NCBI GenBank assembly: GCA_919902505.1
Contig: CAKKRE010000002.1
Location: 62,001-126,000 of the forward strand
DNA length: 64,000 nt
DNA from: Nitrospiraceae bacterium
GTDB taxonomy: Bacteria > Nitrospirota > Nitrospiria > Nitrospirales > Nitrospiraceae
Direction: 5' to 3'
In this document: in pieces, positions 51,512 through 60,838 of the stretch
How positions within the stretch are numbered: the stretch's first letter is position 1
Layout: each line of letters begins with the position of its first letter
The notes under the pieces: generated by a model
What the model was told of the DNA's origin: nothing
The model's input: only the letters and a program-made list of their open reading frames with translations
The model's database searches: none
Position numbers and translations under genes: made by a program

Positions 51512-52846
51512 ATGGTTAATCTCGCGATCTATGCCCTCATGCTCGTCGCCTTATTTGTAGGAACCTGGTTCCGGCCGGCGATAGCCTTGGCCACCTTGGT
51601 ATGCGTTCAGGTTCTGGATGTCTGGGGGCAGTTAGCCAGTCCATGGCTATTCAAGCATACGCAATTTACGAACTTGTTCATGGTTTCCTGCATAGGCCTC
51701 GGCATCTATCGTGCATGGTTGTATGGAGTACGTCGCCATCTCATGACTCCGTGGGTGCAGATTTTGCTTACCGGCCTGTTGATGTATGCCGCACTGTCGC
51801 TCTGGTGGACTCCGGCATTCAAGGAAGGGATTGTGGAGTGGAGTAAGTACTGGCCCTATATCATCATAAATGTATGGGTGGCGCCGCTACTGCTTCGACG
51901 CAACACCGACCTTTATTATGGCTTGAGTGCGATCCTGATTCTTGGCACCGGATTGGCAATTCTCTTTGATGTGTTGGTGCGGTGGGACGCGCGAACGGTG
52001 GTGACGTTTTGGGACTCAAGCACAACGATTTGGAATGCCTTGGCCTTCGCTCATATGGCGGGATACGTCACTATGGCTGCTGTCTTGCTGAATCAGGACA
52101 AGAGCTGGCGATGGTCAGTAATCAAATATACTGCTATAGCGGCATGTATCGTGCTGGTCCTCAAGTCAGAAACTCGTGCACAATTTTTCCTCATGGTCAT
52201 TATCCCAATCGTGTTTTTGCCTTTGAGCAAACCAGTGTCCAGCATCAAGACCTATCTTTCTTGGATCATCCTAGCTGCATGCGTGGCAACCACATCCATC
52301 TATGCCTACGATGCCTTGGTTCAAGAAAAACGTTGGTCATCACAGAGAGTTCAATCAGATTGGGATATTCGGGTTCGGATGGTATCGGCTCTACTCCATC
52401 ATTGGTCGAGGGCATCCTCTCAGGACCCGTCGGCGCTCATGTTGGGTCTTGGAAACTCAGCCTCGTTTTCGGCGAACATCGCGGGCTTTCATCCGCACAT
52501 GGTTACTCTCGAGGTGCTGGGGGAAGAAGGACTTATTGGGGTAGGCTTGCTGGCGCTGTTGTTGTGGGCGTCATGGCGAACGATGCGTGCCGCCTATGGT
52601 CTTGTAAAGCACGATCCCATGCAACGAGGCATTATGGCGACCCTCGCAGCGACGTTCCTCTTCGACTTCTTGCTGTCTTTCAAGTCAGGCTCATTGGTAG
52701 GGTTCGGCACGCAAATGTTTTTGTTTATTGTTTTAATGGAGAGACAGGTTGCCATTCTTGCAGCCGAAAAACATGAAAGAGCGGGAGATCAGCAGTTGCA
52801 AGCAGCAGCACATTATTCCGATTCCGATCTTGTGAAAGTGGTTTAG
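51512..52846 (+). CDS. O-antigen ligase/polymerase-like membrane protein (Wzy type)
   Basis: 444 residues with about 11 membrane segments and a large periplasmic loop (about 275-340: LVQEKRWSSQRVQSDWDIRV, GNSASFSANIAGFHPHMVTL), as in WaaL/Wzy proteins. It probably joins repeat units into the polymer. The basic and aromatic NxxFH-like part (FHPHMVTLEVLGEEGLIGVG) is a family feature. Confidence 0.82.
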   Translation: MVNLAIYALMLVALFVGTWFRPAIALATLVCVQVLDVWGQLASPWLFKHTQFTNLFMVSCIGLGIYRAWLYGVRRHLMTPWVQILLTGLLMYAALSLWWTPAFKEGIVEWSKYWPYIIINVWVAPLLLRRNTDLYYGLSAILILGTGLAILFDVLVRWDARTVVTFWDSSTTIWNALAFAHMAGYVTMAAVLLNQDKSWRWSVIKYTAIAACIVLVLKSETRAQFFLMVIIPIVFLPLSKPVSSIKTYLSWIILAACVATTSIYAYDALVQEKRWSSQRVQSDWDIRVRMVSALLHHWSRASSQDPSALMLGLGNSASFSANIAGFHPHMVTLEVLGEEGLIGVGLLALLLWASWRTMRAAYGLVKHDPMQRGIMATLAATFLFDFLLSFKSGSLVGFGTQMFLFIVLMERQVAILAAEKHERAGDQQLQAAAHYSDSDLVKVV

Positions 52847-52896
52847 AAAGCACTCTCGTAAAGCATCCCGCGTACTCCATCCGATAGCAGGGGTTT

Positions 52897-54084
52897 ATGC
52901 CAACAGTCGCCATTCTTCAGAGAATCCTGCCGCATTACAGGCTTGCGTTCTTTCGTCGATTGCACCAGCAACTTCAGCTCCATGACATCGGTCTCAAGCT
53001 GATGTATGGTCAGGAGAGAAGGGGTGCCGTACCGCGCACCGTGCACCTTGACGAACCGTGGGCCATACGTGTCGAAAACAGCTATTGGTCATTCGGCAGC
53101 CAAGAACTTGTTTGGCAGCCGGCGCTGAGGTACTTGCCAGGTGTTGACGCTGTTATCGTTGAACAGGCGAACCGGCTGCTTATCAACCATTATCTTCTTC
53201 TTCGTCGAAGACTCAACAAGGGCCCTCGCTTAGCCTATTGGGGCCACGGGCAAAATCTCCAAGCCGAAAATAGTCACAGCGCGGGCGAATGTTTGAAGCG
53301 CCGACTTTCGTCCCATGTCGACTGGTGGTTCGCCTATACGACGCTCAGCGCGGACATTGCAGCCAAGACAGGTTTCCCAAAAGAGAGAATCACAACCGTT
53401 CAGAACACCATTGATCTGCGTGAATTCTTGGCGGCAAAAGAGATTACGAACGAAGCTGACCGCGTCGCACTGAAAGCTAGCCTAGGGATTAAGAGCAACA
53501 ACGTGTGTTTGTACTGTGGCGGAATCTACTCGGACAAACGCATGCCCTTCTTGCTTGAAGCATGTTCCAAAATAAAAGTTCGGCTGCCGGATTTCGAAAT
53601 GATCATCGTGGGGGATGGTCCGGATCGACATTTAATCGAAACAGCGGCAGAGACCAGACCCTGGCTCCATTATATAGGTCCGAAGTACGGTGCGGATCGT
53701 GTACCATACTTCTTGATCAGCAAGGCGCTGTTGATGCCTGGATTGGTCGGACTGGCCGTCGTCGATAGTTTCGTCGCCGGCACTCCACTGTTTACAACCG
53801 ATCTTTCCATGCACGGTCCGGAGATCGCGTATCTTACGAACGGCGTAAACGGCGTCATCGCAACCAATACAACAGACGCGTATGCAGATGCTGTCATCGA
53901 GTACTTAAATTGTGAATCAATGCAAGCAAGTTTACAACGGGGCTGTTTGGAGAGCGCGAGCAAGTATTCGTTAGAGAATATGATCAACAATTTTACCTGC
54001 GGAGTTCGAGATTGGCTGGCGGATCAATCCGCGACAGCAGATGCCCGGATGAGCAGTTGCGTTAGTTGTATTTCTCAATTGTGA
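52897..54084 (+). CDS. Family 4 glycosyltransferase
   Basis: 395 residues. The start MPTVAILQRILPHYRLAFFR is typical of GT4 enzymes in such loci. VCLYCGGIYSDKRMPFLLEA and DFEMIIVGDGPDRHLIETAA are donor-domain segments; the sugar-binding stretch near KALLMPGLVGLAVVDSFVAG replaces the usual E-x7-E. Second of three. Confidence 0.85.
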   Translation: MPTVAILQRILPHYRLAFFRRLHQQLQLHDIGLKLMYGQERRGAVPRTVHLDEPWAIRVENSYWSFGSQELVWQPALRYLPGVDAVIVEQANRLLINHYLLLRRRLNKGPRLAYWGHGQNLQAENSHSAGECLKRRLSSHVDWWFAYTTLSADIAAKTGFPKERITTVQNTIDLREFLAAKEITNEADRVALKASLGIKSNNVCLYCGGIYSDKRMPFLLEACSKIKVRLPDFEMIIVGDGPDRHLIETAAETRPWLHYIGPKYGADRVPYFLISKALLMPGLVGLAVVDSFVAGTPLFTTDLSMHGPEIAYLTNGVNGVIATNTTDAYADAVIEYLNCESMQASLQRGCLESASKYSLENMINNFTCGVRDWLADQSATADARMSSCVSCISQL

Positions 54085-54117
54085 CCAGTTTTGGTCGCCG
54101 GTCAGTACGGAGCGCAA

Positions 54118-54810
54118 ATGGAGCAGAAATACGACAAGTTTTATAACTCATCGCTTGGCAAAGAAGACTTTAAGGACATACGCCTCGATACTTGGCCTAA
54201 AGATCGTGTTCAGGCCATCCTCGCTGTTGGAGGGGTGGGGGAGACCATTCTCGATATCGGCTGCGGCTCCGGCCATCTCCTCTACCAATTCAGACATCGA
54301 TTTAAGAAATTGGTGGGCCTGGAATACTCGCAGCACCGCCTGGAGCAAGCTGGAGTGAATCTCCAGGATTTTTGCTTCATTCCGATCCATGGAACCGCAG
54401 AGAATTTATCAGCGGTTGAGTCAGACTCTGTGGATCGCATCGTTTCTGCGGATACAATCGAGCATATTCCAGACGTCTATGAAGCCATGGGGGAAATGTA
54501 TAGGGTACTCAAGCCTGGTGGAGTTATGGTCATGAACACACCCAATATTGCTTTCATCAAGAAAAGAGTCTTACTCATGATCGGCCGCTTTCCCTCCACA
54601 TCGCAAACCAATGAAGGCCTGGGAAGCGACATTTTGTTCGATGGCGGACATCTCCACTATTTCACATTCCGGTCATTGCGCCTGTTGTTGGAACGGTTCG
54701 GTTTTAAGATGGTGAGCAAAATGGGTTACGGCCGATTCGGCGCAGTCCACAATTTCTGGCCATCATTACTGAGCGGTGGTGTACAGTGGGTCGCAATCAA
54801 GAATCCCTGA
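54118..54810 (+). CDS. Class I SAM-dependent methyltransferase
   Basis: About 230 residues from the ATG at 54118, chosen for GGAGC upstream; a TTG at 54091 is in frame. ILDIGCGSGHLLYQFRHRF is the SAM loop and DSVDRIVSADTIEHIPDVYE and VLKPGGVMVMNTPN the following motifs. It overlaps the frame of the next gene near its end. The substrate is unknown. Confidence 0.87.
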   Translation: MEQKYDKFYNSSLGKEDFKDIRLDTWPKDRVQAILAVGGVGETILDIGCGSGHLLYQFRHRFKKLVGLEYSQHRLEQAGVNLQDFCFIPIHGTAENLSAVESDSVDRIVSADTIEHIPDVYEAMGEMYRVLKPGGVMVMNTPNIAFIKKRVLLMIGRFPSTSQTNEGLGSDILFDGGHLHYFTFRSLRLLLERFGFKMVSKMGYGRFGAVHNFWPSLLSGGVQWVAIKNP

Positions 54811-54824
54811 CGCCAGCGGATGAG

Positions 54825-56018
54825 ATGAAAGTTCTTTTGGCTCATAACTTCTATCGTTCCGGCTCACCCAGTGGTGAAGACGCCGTGTATCGAAGCGAGC
54901 GCAATCTGCTGGAGACCACAGCGGATGTGATTAGTTATGAACGTCACAATGATGATATCGACGTCTCAACAATAACCGATAAGCTCAGGCTCGTCGTCGA
55001 AACCGGTTGGTCGCGCAAGGTCTATGAGGAACTCAGCACGATCATACGTAAAGCGCAGCCCGATATCGCACATTTCCATAACACCTTTCCGCAGATTTCA
55101 CCGAGTGCTTATGCGGCATGTCGTGACAACAATGTTCCCGTCGTTCAAACCCTCCACAATTTCCGTTTTATCTGCCCTGGGGGATTGTTGCTCCGTGACG
55201 GTCGCCCTTGCGAAGACTGTATTGGGACGAATTTATTTCCCGCTTTGCGATACCGATGTTACAGGAATTCATTGCCGGAAACTGCAGCAGTGGTTTGGAT
55301 GCTGGCCAAGAATCGTTGGGATAGAACCTACCAGACTTTGGTAAATCGATATATCGCATTGACTGAGTTTGCATCCAGTCGGTTAATAGCGGGCGGATTA
55401 CCGAGAGAGCGTATTGTGGTGAAGCCTAATTTTGTTGCCGATATTCCAATGCCCGGCGACGGGAAAGGCGGCTATGCAGTGTACGTTGGACGTCTGAGCG
55501 TAGAGAAGGGCCTTCGTACCGTGATGTCAGCATGGAAACATTTACCGGAAGTGCCGCTGAAAATACTTGGGGAAGGCCCTTTGCGACAAGAGTTAGAGCA
55601 GGCAATAGCCCGTGACAATCTTCCCGTCGACTACCTCGGCTTTTGCGACCGCACTACCATTGTCGATCTGGTGGGCCGCGCAGCATTCCAGATTGTTCCC
55701 TCCGAATGGTATGAGGGATTCCCGATGGTGATCGTAGATGCCTTTGCCTGCGGCACACCGGTAGTTTCTTCGCGTATAGGGAGCTTAGATGAAATTGTAG
55801 AAGAAGGCATAACGGGAATGAAGTTTGAGCCCCGCAATCCTGTGGACCTTGCAAATAAAGTCCGCGCCCTATGGGCCGACCCGGCCCGACAGATCAGTTT
55901 GCGTAGCACAACCCGAGAAATATTCGATACACACTTTTCTGGCGTAAAGAATCACGAAGCTTTGATGAAGATATACGAAGCAGCTATCAATGATCATCTT
56001 GGAACCATTAGAGAATAG
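54825..56018 (+). CDS. Family 4 glycosyltransferase
   Basis: About 397 residues from the ATG at 54825 (MKVLLAHNFYRSGSPSGEDA); the frame is open to 54786. VVQTLHNFRFICPGGLLLRD and PCEDCIGTNLFPALRYRCYR are segments of a common EPS GT4 group with a Cys cluster. The donor domain has VYVGRLSVEKGLRTVMSAWK and EGFPMVIVDAFACGTPVVSS with the E-x7-E. Its stop touches the next start. Confidence 0.88.
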   Translation: MKVLLAHNFYRSGSPSGEDAVYRSERNLLETTADVISYERHNDDIDVSTITDKLRLVVETGWSRKVYEELSTIIRKAQPDIAHFHNTFPQISPSAYAACRDNNVPVVQTLHNFRFICPGGLLLRDGRPCEDCIGTNLFPALRYRCYRNSLPETAAVVWMLAKNRWDRTYQTLVNRYIALTEFASSRLIAGGLPRERIVVKPNFVADIPMPGDGKGGYAVYVGRLSVEKGLRTVMSAWKHLPEVPLKILGEGPLRQELEQAIARDNLPVDYLGFCDRTTIVDLVGRAAFQIVPSEWYEGFPMVIVDAFACGTPVVSSRIGSLDEIVEEGITGMKFEPRNPVDLANKVRALWADPARQISLRSTTREIFDTHFSGVKNHEALMKIYEAAINDHLGTIRE

Positions 56019-56789
56019 ATGGCACTGCGCGACTTAGGGATTCTTCTCAACGTCCCGATTGACTCCAAATCTCTGCACGTATCTACACAAGATGCGCTCC
56101 AAGCAATTGAGCACAAAGCTGACAGAATTGTCTTTGTCTGTGCCAATCCGCACTCCATTGTTGTCGCGCAAAGCGATCCTTCTTTTCTGAAGGCGTTTCA
56201 CCAGGCCACTCTCGTCGTTCCAGATGGAGTGGGCGTGACTCTCATGGCGAGATTGGCAGGAGTCAGCGTAGGACCACGGATTACAGGAGCAGATTACTTT
56301 TTTTCTGTCATGAAAGCCATCAACAGTCGAGGACACGGCCGAGTATTCTTTTTCGGCTCGACAGTACGGGTGCTTGACTTGGTTGCAAAAAGATTCAAGA
56401 CAGATTTTCCATCACTAACTCTGTGCGGGACCTATTCACCTCCCTTCGGCTTATGGTCGAGAGATGAAAATGCAAAGATGGTGGCAACAATAAATCAAGC
56501 CCAACCCGATATTCTCTGGGTCGGCATGACTGCTCCCAAACAAGAGAAATGGGTCGAAGAGAATCGGCATCGACTGGACGTCCCAATAATAGCCTCGGTC
56601 GGCGCGGTCTTTGACTTTTATGCAGGAACTTATGAGCGAGCCCCAGACTGGATGTGCCGCACCGGACTTGAGTGGGCCTATCGGTTCATTAGGGAACCTC
56701 GACGCATGTGGAAGCGGTATTTTATCAGCTCTCCGAAGTTTATCCTCCTCGTAGTGTGGAGTCACATACTTGGTTTCGATAGCAAGTGA
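56019..56789 (+). CDS. WecG/TagA/CpsF family glycosyltransferase (GT26)
   Basis: 256 residues. VCANPHSIVVAQSDPSFLKA, LVVPDGVGVTLMARLAG and RITGADYFFSVM carry the family Asp and Thr/Asn. LWVGMTAPKQEKWVEENRH and SVGAVFDFYAGTYERAPDWM are the usual C-terminal motifs. This family adds the second sugar to undecaprenyl-linked intermediates; some use UDP-ManNAc, which fits the wecB gene upstream. It starts directly after the preceding stop. Confidence 0.9.
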   Translation: MALRDLGILLNVPIDSKSLHVSTQDALQAIEHKADRIVFVCANPHSIVVAQSDPSFLKAFHQATLVVPDGVGVTLMARLAGVSVGPRITGADYFFSVMKAINSRGHGRVFFFGSTVRVLDLVAKRFKTDFPSLTLCGTYSPPFGLWSRDENAKMVATINQAQPDILWVGMTAPKQEKWVEENRHRLDVPIIASVGAVFDFYAGTYERAPDWMCRTGLEWAYRFIREPRRMWKRYFISSPKFILLVVWSHILGFDSK

Positions 56790-57219
56790 CTCGACTGTGT
56801 CTTTCTGCGACAGTACCTGTTCGCCTCTCCTGAGTGACCCCATAGTGCCAAATCCATACACCGCCTTATGGCCCTAGTCAGACTCCCTGAGAGATTCTTT
56901 TTTCATTAAAATGTCTTGCGCCAGAGTTTCGCTTTCAGTAAGCTGCACTGCAACTAGCAATACGTAGTAATATTCACAGACGCGCTACACAAGCGAGGTG
57001 GCTAAACCTTTCGTTTTATTTCCCGCCGATGGTTCTACCTCGCAGTGTGGCATTCCGTTCAAATCCGTTTGTTTCGGCTCTGAGTTTCTAACTGACAGAA
57101 TGACCGCGTTCGCTCCTATTCGGTCTCGCCATGAGGGGAGCGGAGTTAGTACACGCATACGACGAGTTGTCACGCTCTAATTTCGACAATATGAGACCCC
57201 GTTTGCACTAGAAGGACAA
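56790..57219 (+). other. 430-base gap before the initiating transferase gene
   Basis: AT-rich, non-coding in appearance. One 60-codon frame (GTG at 56998) has no family pattern and is not called. It should hold the promoter of the 57220 gene; an AGAAGGA ribosome site lies just before it, but I cannot point to a convincing promoter pair, riboswitch or terminator. Confidence 0.4.
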
Positions 57220-58644
57220 ATGTTACGAAAGCAGTCCAAAGTAGTAGATGTTCTGCAGTACCTGTGTGATGTCATTGCTCTGATCACAATGTTCTTATGT
57301 GCGTATTGGGTACGCGATACCCTCTTGTCATCGTTCCACACCGGACACCTTGTCCCCTTGCGCAGGTATTTGGAGTTAATGGTCCCCATCGTCGGGATGT
57401 GGTCTCTTGTACTTTATTATTATGGTTTGTATGAAGCGCATCGTGCCGAAACACTCCGGCTCGAGCTAAAAAAACTTTTAAAGGTCGCAGGGGTAGGAAC
57501 ATTGATCAGCGGAACTCTAGCCTTCACTCTTAAACTAGATTTTACCAGTCGTCTTTTCATCGTCTTGTTTGGAGGCATGGCGCTGATTGGGCTCTCTGCT
57601 TCGAGAATTATGGTTAGGGGGATCACGGATCACATCAGGCGACAAGGACTTAGCTATCGCAATATTCTTGTTATTGGAACTGGTAAGCGTGTGAACGAAT
57701 TGATAAAGATTGTTGAAGATCACAAAGAGTGGGGGCTGCGGCTCGTAGGGCTTATCACTGACAGGACACATAAGCATTCGCGCAAGCTCGACCAATATTC
57801 GATTCTTGACAATGCCGCTGCGGTCCGCAATATTTTAGAGAATCATGTTGTCGACGAAGTCATCATCGCTGTTCCTCAGAAACGATTGGATGACTTTCAA
57901 GAAACATTTCTTACCTGTGAAGAACTGGGCGTTCCAGTGCGTGTGGCGATGAATTTATTCCCGTGCACGATTGCCAAAATGGGGGTGGATTATCTGGGGG
58001 GGATTTCGTTCTTAACTTTTTCCACCACGCCACAGGATGAACTGGTATTAGCATGCAAGCGCGTATTCGACATCGTTGCAGCATTAGTAGGTCTTGTACT
58101 CCTATGTCCTCTCTGGGTTCTCATTGCGCTTATGATCAAACTCACCTCATCGGGTCCCGTCTTGTTCGGACAAACTCGTGTTTCTTTGAATGGTAGACAG
58201 TTTAGGATGTATAAATTTCGATCGATGGTCGAGGATGCAGAGGTGCGGCAGAAGGAACTCTTGAATTTCAATGAAATGGATGGTCCCGTATTTAAATTAA
58301 AGAATGATCCACGCGTGACTTCTATAGGGAGGTTACTACGGAAAACAAGTTTGGATGAATTTCCGCAACTCATCAATGTTCTGAAAGGCGAGATGAGCAT
58401 CGTGGGTCCGCGGCCTCCATTGCCTGCAGAGGTGGACCAGTATCAACCTTGGCAGCGAAGACGGCTTAGTATGAGACCGGGATTGACTTGTCTGTGGCAG
58501 ATTAGTGGACGTAATACCATAAGAGACTTTAATCAATGGATGAGACTGGACCTACAGTACATCGATAATTGGTCGTTAGAATTGGATTTGCGAATTTTTG
58601 CTAAAACCTTTCTTGTCGTATTGCGTGGTCGAGGCGCTGGCTAG
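57220..58644 (+). CDS. Polyprenyl glycosylphosphotransferase (initiating enzyme)
   Basis: 474 residues. Four N-terminal membrane segments, a CoA-binding-like domain (about 145-255), one more membrane segment (about 285-310; VFDIVAALVGLVLLCPLWVL) and the WbaP/WcaJ-type catalytic end with MYKFRSMVEDAE, TSLDEFPQLINVLKGEMSI and VGPRPPLPAEV. It moves a sugar-1-phosphate to undecaprenyl phosphate, the first step of polymer assembly. Confidence 0.93.
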   Translation: MLRKQSKVVDVLQYLCDVIALITMFLCAYWVRDTLLSSFHTGHLVPLRRYLELMVPIVGMWSLVLYYYGLYEAHRAETLRLELKKLLKVAGVGTLISGTLAFTLKLDFTSRLFIVLFGGMALIGLSASRIMVRGITDHIRRQGLSYRNILVIGTGKRVNELIKIVEDHKEWGLRLVGLITDRTHKHSRKLDQYSILDNAAAVRNILENHVVDEVIIAVPQKRLDDFQETFLTCEELGVPVRVAMNLFPCTIAKMGVDYLGGISFLTFSTTPQDELVLACKRVFDIVAALVGLVLLCPLWVLIALMIKLTSSGPVLFGQTRVSLNGRQFRMYKFRSMVEDAEVRQKELLNFNEMDGPVFKLKNDPRVTSIGRLLRKTSLDEFPQLINVLKGEMSIVGPRPPLPAEVDQYQPWQRRRLSMRPGLTCLWQISGRNTIRDFNQWMRLDLQYIDNWSLELDLRIFAKTFLVVLRGRGAG

Positions 58645-58693
58645 ATTTACAAATGGGCTGCCCCACCGGCTTTCAAGTGCCCCGCGAAGCTAA

Positions 58694-58791
58694 GGAAGGT
58701 CTGATTAATTGGAAGAACCAGACAGCGACGAGTTAGATCCCCTGTGTTTTAGACGCCGACTGATCAAAATTGGGAATTAATCAGACCTTCT
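58694..58791 (+). mobile_element. 98-base MITE, IS5-type ends
   Basis: The ends GGAAGGTCTGATTAATT and AATTAATCAGACCTTCT are inverted repeats (16 of 17 bases). CTAA occurs on both sides (58690-58693 and 58792-58795), as a 4-base target duplication that fits the YTAR preference of IS5-type elements. It is too short to code a protein. Confidence 0.75.
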
Positions 58792-58907
58792 CTAACTTGG
58801 TGCCTCAGAGGCTAATAGAGGGGGCTCCGGAAATTCGGACAGTGTGCTAAGTGGTAGCCTGGCTTCACCGAAGCCACCCGAGGGTGGCGAACCAGAGGAG
58901 CGAGGCG

Positions 58908-59207
58908 ATGAAGAGAACGAGACGCAATCACGGGGCGGCCTTCAAGGCCCAGGTGGCCTTGGCGGCGTGCAAGGGCGACAAGACGCTGGCCGAACTCGCC
59001 GAGCAATTTGGCGTCCATCCCACCCAGATCACCGAATGGAAGCGACATTTGCTGGCGCGGGCCGCGGATGTGTTTGGCGGGACCAAACCGACAGCGGATA
59101 CACCGGATCTCAAAACGCTCCATGCCAAGATTGGGCAACTGGCGTTGGAGAATGATTTTTTAGAAGGCGCGCTCACAAAGGCGGGCTTGCTGAGCGCAAC
59201 GCGATGA
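58908..59207 (+). CDS. IS3-family transposase subunit OrfA
   Basis: About 99 residues from the ATG at 58908. RNHGAAFKAQVALAACKGDK and LAELAEQFGVHPTQITEWKR form the HTH, followed by a leucine-zipper-like helix (LKTLHAKIGQLALENDFLEG). It overlaps orfB by an ATGA, so frameshift fusion is not needed here, unlike classical IS3. Confidence 0.93.
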   Translation: MKRTRRNHGAAFKAQVALAACKGDKTLAELAEQFGVHPTQITEWKRHLLARAADVFGGTKPTADTPDLKTLHAKIGQLALENDFLEGALTKAGLLSATR

Positions 59208-60034
59208 TTGACCGAACCCATACCCTCCCGGTTCTTCGACAATGCCAGCTGCTGAAGGTCTCGCGGTCCACCGCATACTACCAGCCCACGCCGGTATCCG
59301 CTGCAGCGCTGGCCCTGATGCGGCGAATGGACGAACTCCATCTGCGTCACCCGTTTGCCGGTGCGCGCATGCTGCGCGATCTGCTGCGGCAAGAGGGCCA
59401 GGTGATTGGGCGACGGCACGTCGCGACGCTGATGCGACGCATGGGGATTGAGGCCCTGTATCGCAAGCCGCATTTCAGCCACCGGCATCCGGCCCATCGG
59501 ATCTACCCCTATCTCCTACGCGATCTGGCGATCTCACGGCCTAATCACGCCTGGACCGCCGATATCACCTACATCCCGATGGCGCGGGGTTTCGTGTATC
59601 TCTTCGCCGTCCTCGACTGGGCGAGTCGTCGGGTACTGGCGTGGCGGCTCTCCAACACGTTGACGACCGATTTCTGCCTCGACGCGGTGCAGGAGGCGAT
59701 CACCCGGTATGGCCCCCCGACCATCTTCAACACCGATCAAGGATGCCAGTTCACCAGCCAAGAGTTCACGGGACTCCTGACCCACCACGGCATCCAGATC
59801 AGCATGGACGGGAAAGGGTGTTGGTGGGACAACGTGTTCGTGGAACGACTCTGGAAGAGCATCAAATACGAGGAGGTCTATCTGCACGCCTATGAGACGG
59901 TCAACGCGGCACACCAGGGCTTGGAACGGTACCTCACCTTCTATAATCAGCAGCGCCCACACCGGGCGCTTGACGGCAAGACGCCCGACCAGGTGTACTC
60001 TGACAATCTGACGACACGGCTGACGGCCGCGTAG
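59204..60034 (+). CDS. IS3-family transposase subunit OrfB
   Basis: 276 residues. HTH_21-like start, then the rve integrase core with the DDE triad: Asp in AWTADITYIP, Asp in FNTDQGCQFTS and Glu in FVERLWKSIKYEEVYL. The frame is whole, so the element could be active. No other copy of it is in the window. Confidence 0.95.
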   Translation: MIDRTHTLPVLRQCQLLKVSRSTAYYQPTPVSAAALALMRRMDELHLRHPFAGARMLRDLLRQEGQVIGRRHVATLMRRMGIEALYRKPHFSHRHPAHRIYPYLLRDLAISRPNHAWTADITYIPMARGFVYLFAVLDWASRRVLAWRLSNTLTTDFCLDAVQEAITRYGPPTIFNTDQGCQFTSQEFTGLLTHHGIQISMDGKGCWWDNVFVERLWKSIKYEEVYLHAYETVNAAHQGLERYLTFYNQQRPHRALDGKTPDQVYSDNLTTRLTAA

Positions 60035-60079
60035 TCAGCAACCCGCCAGGCACCACTTAAGGAATGGCCTAGGCTGTCC

Positions 60080-60211
60080 AACCAACCGGAGCCACCTCTG
60101 TCGGGGCAGAAAGAAGAAGCCAGAGCCTTTCTCTCAAAAGCACTTCGAAGCGCAGAATCGTTTCAAGGGCGTCAAGAAGCGGAACAGTTGCTCGCAGAGA
60201 CGAGCGGATAG
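60080..60211 (+). pseudogene. 3' remnant of a gene cut by the IS (TPR-like)
   Basis: The frame that starts in the IS end and stops at TAG 60209-60211 reads KEEARAFLSKALRSAESF and GRQEAEQLLAETSG, a good TPR-like helical end. It is 12 bases before the Wza-like gene. The 5' part is not seen before the IS (58796-58836 has no such frame), so the interrupted gene also lost sequence. Confidence 0.6.
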
Positions 60212-60223
60212 GAGCCGTAACTC

Positions 60224-60835
60224 ATGCATGGTGTTATGCAAGTCTGTCACAGAATCACGCCTGGGCTCATCATCGGACTGCTCATGGTCAGCCAGTTGAG
60301 TTGTCAACTGTATGACGCCAAGACAGTCTCACCGGATTTGCCGGCCGCTGATTCGGGATATTTTCTCGGACCTGAAGATGTGCTCCTCATTTCGGTCTGG
60401 AAGGATGAACATCTGACGAGGGAAGTGGTCGTTAGGCCTGACGGCATGATTTCTTTTCCCCTGGTCGGAGATGTGCCGGCTGAAGGTCGAACGGTGGAGG
60501 AACTGCGGATAGACCTCGCAAAACGATTGATCAAATATATTCCTGCGGTGAACATCACGGTCGCCGTCATCAAGCCGTTGAGTTACAAGGTCTATGTCGT
60601 CGGGCGGGTGACGAAGCCCGGCGAATTCCTAGTCGGCCACTATACCGATGTGCTCCAAGCCTTGAGCCTCGCCGGCGGATTGACCCCCTTTGCGGCGGAA
60701 AACGACATCAAGGTCGTGCGCCGGGTCATGGGACAACAGCAGACGTTTCCGTTCCGGTACGGTGATGTGCGGAAGGGCATTGATCTGGAACAGAATATCA
60801 TCTTGCAGCGCGGCGACGTCGTGATGGTGCCATAA
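60224..60835 (+). CDS. Polysaccharide export lipoprotein (Wza-like)
   Basis: 203 residues. The signal peptide ends in LSC, a lipobox. YFLGPEDVLLISVWKDEHLT is the Poly_export start; KPLSYKVYVVGRVTKPGEFL and DVLQALSLAGGLTPFAAEND are the SLBB-type part. It is shorter than E. coli Wza (about 380 residues), as in many EPS export genes. It forms the outer-membrane or periplasmic channel for the polymer. Confidence 0.92.
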   Translation: MHGVMQVCHRITPGLIIGLLMVSQLSCQLYDAKTVSPDLPAADSGYFLGPEDVLLISVWKDEHLTREVVVRPDGMISFPLVGDVPAEGRTVEELRIDLAKRLIKYIPAVNITVAVIKPLSYKVYVVGRVTKPGEFLVGHYTDVLQALSLAGGLTPFAAENDIKVVRRVMGQQQTFPFRYGDVRKGIDLEQNIILQRGDVVMVP

Positions 60836-60838
60836 CTC

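Larger units (their letters stand above)
58837..60079 (+). mobile_element. IS3-family insertion sequence
   Basis: About 1243 bases with orfA and orfB. Outer ends GGACAG (58837-58842) and CTGTCC (60074-60079) are inverted; inner AAGTGGT and GCCTGG stretches repeat too, but the left end is shorter. Two small hairpins (58861-58887) lie before orfA. No sure target duplication was seen. It splits a gene whose 3' end remains at 60080. Confidence 0.8.

Noticed and set aside
56998-57180. 60-codon ORF in the gap before the initiating transferase
   Set aside because: No family pattern and no context support; a frame of this length is expected by chance in 430 bases.
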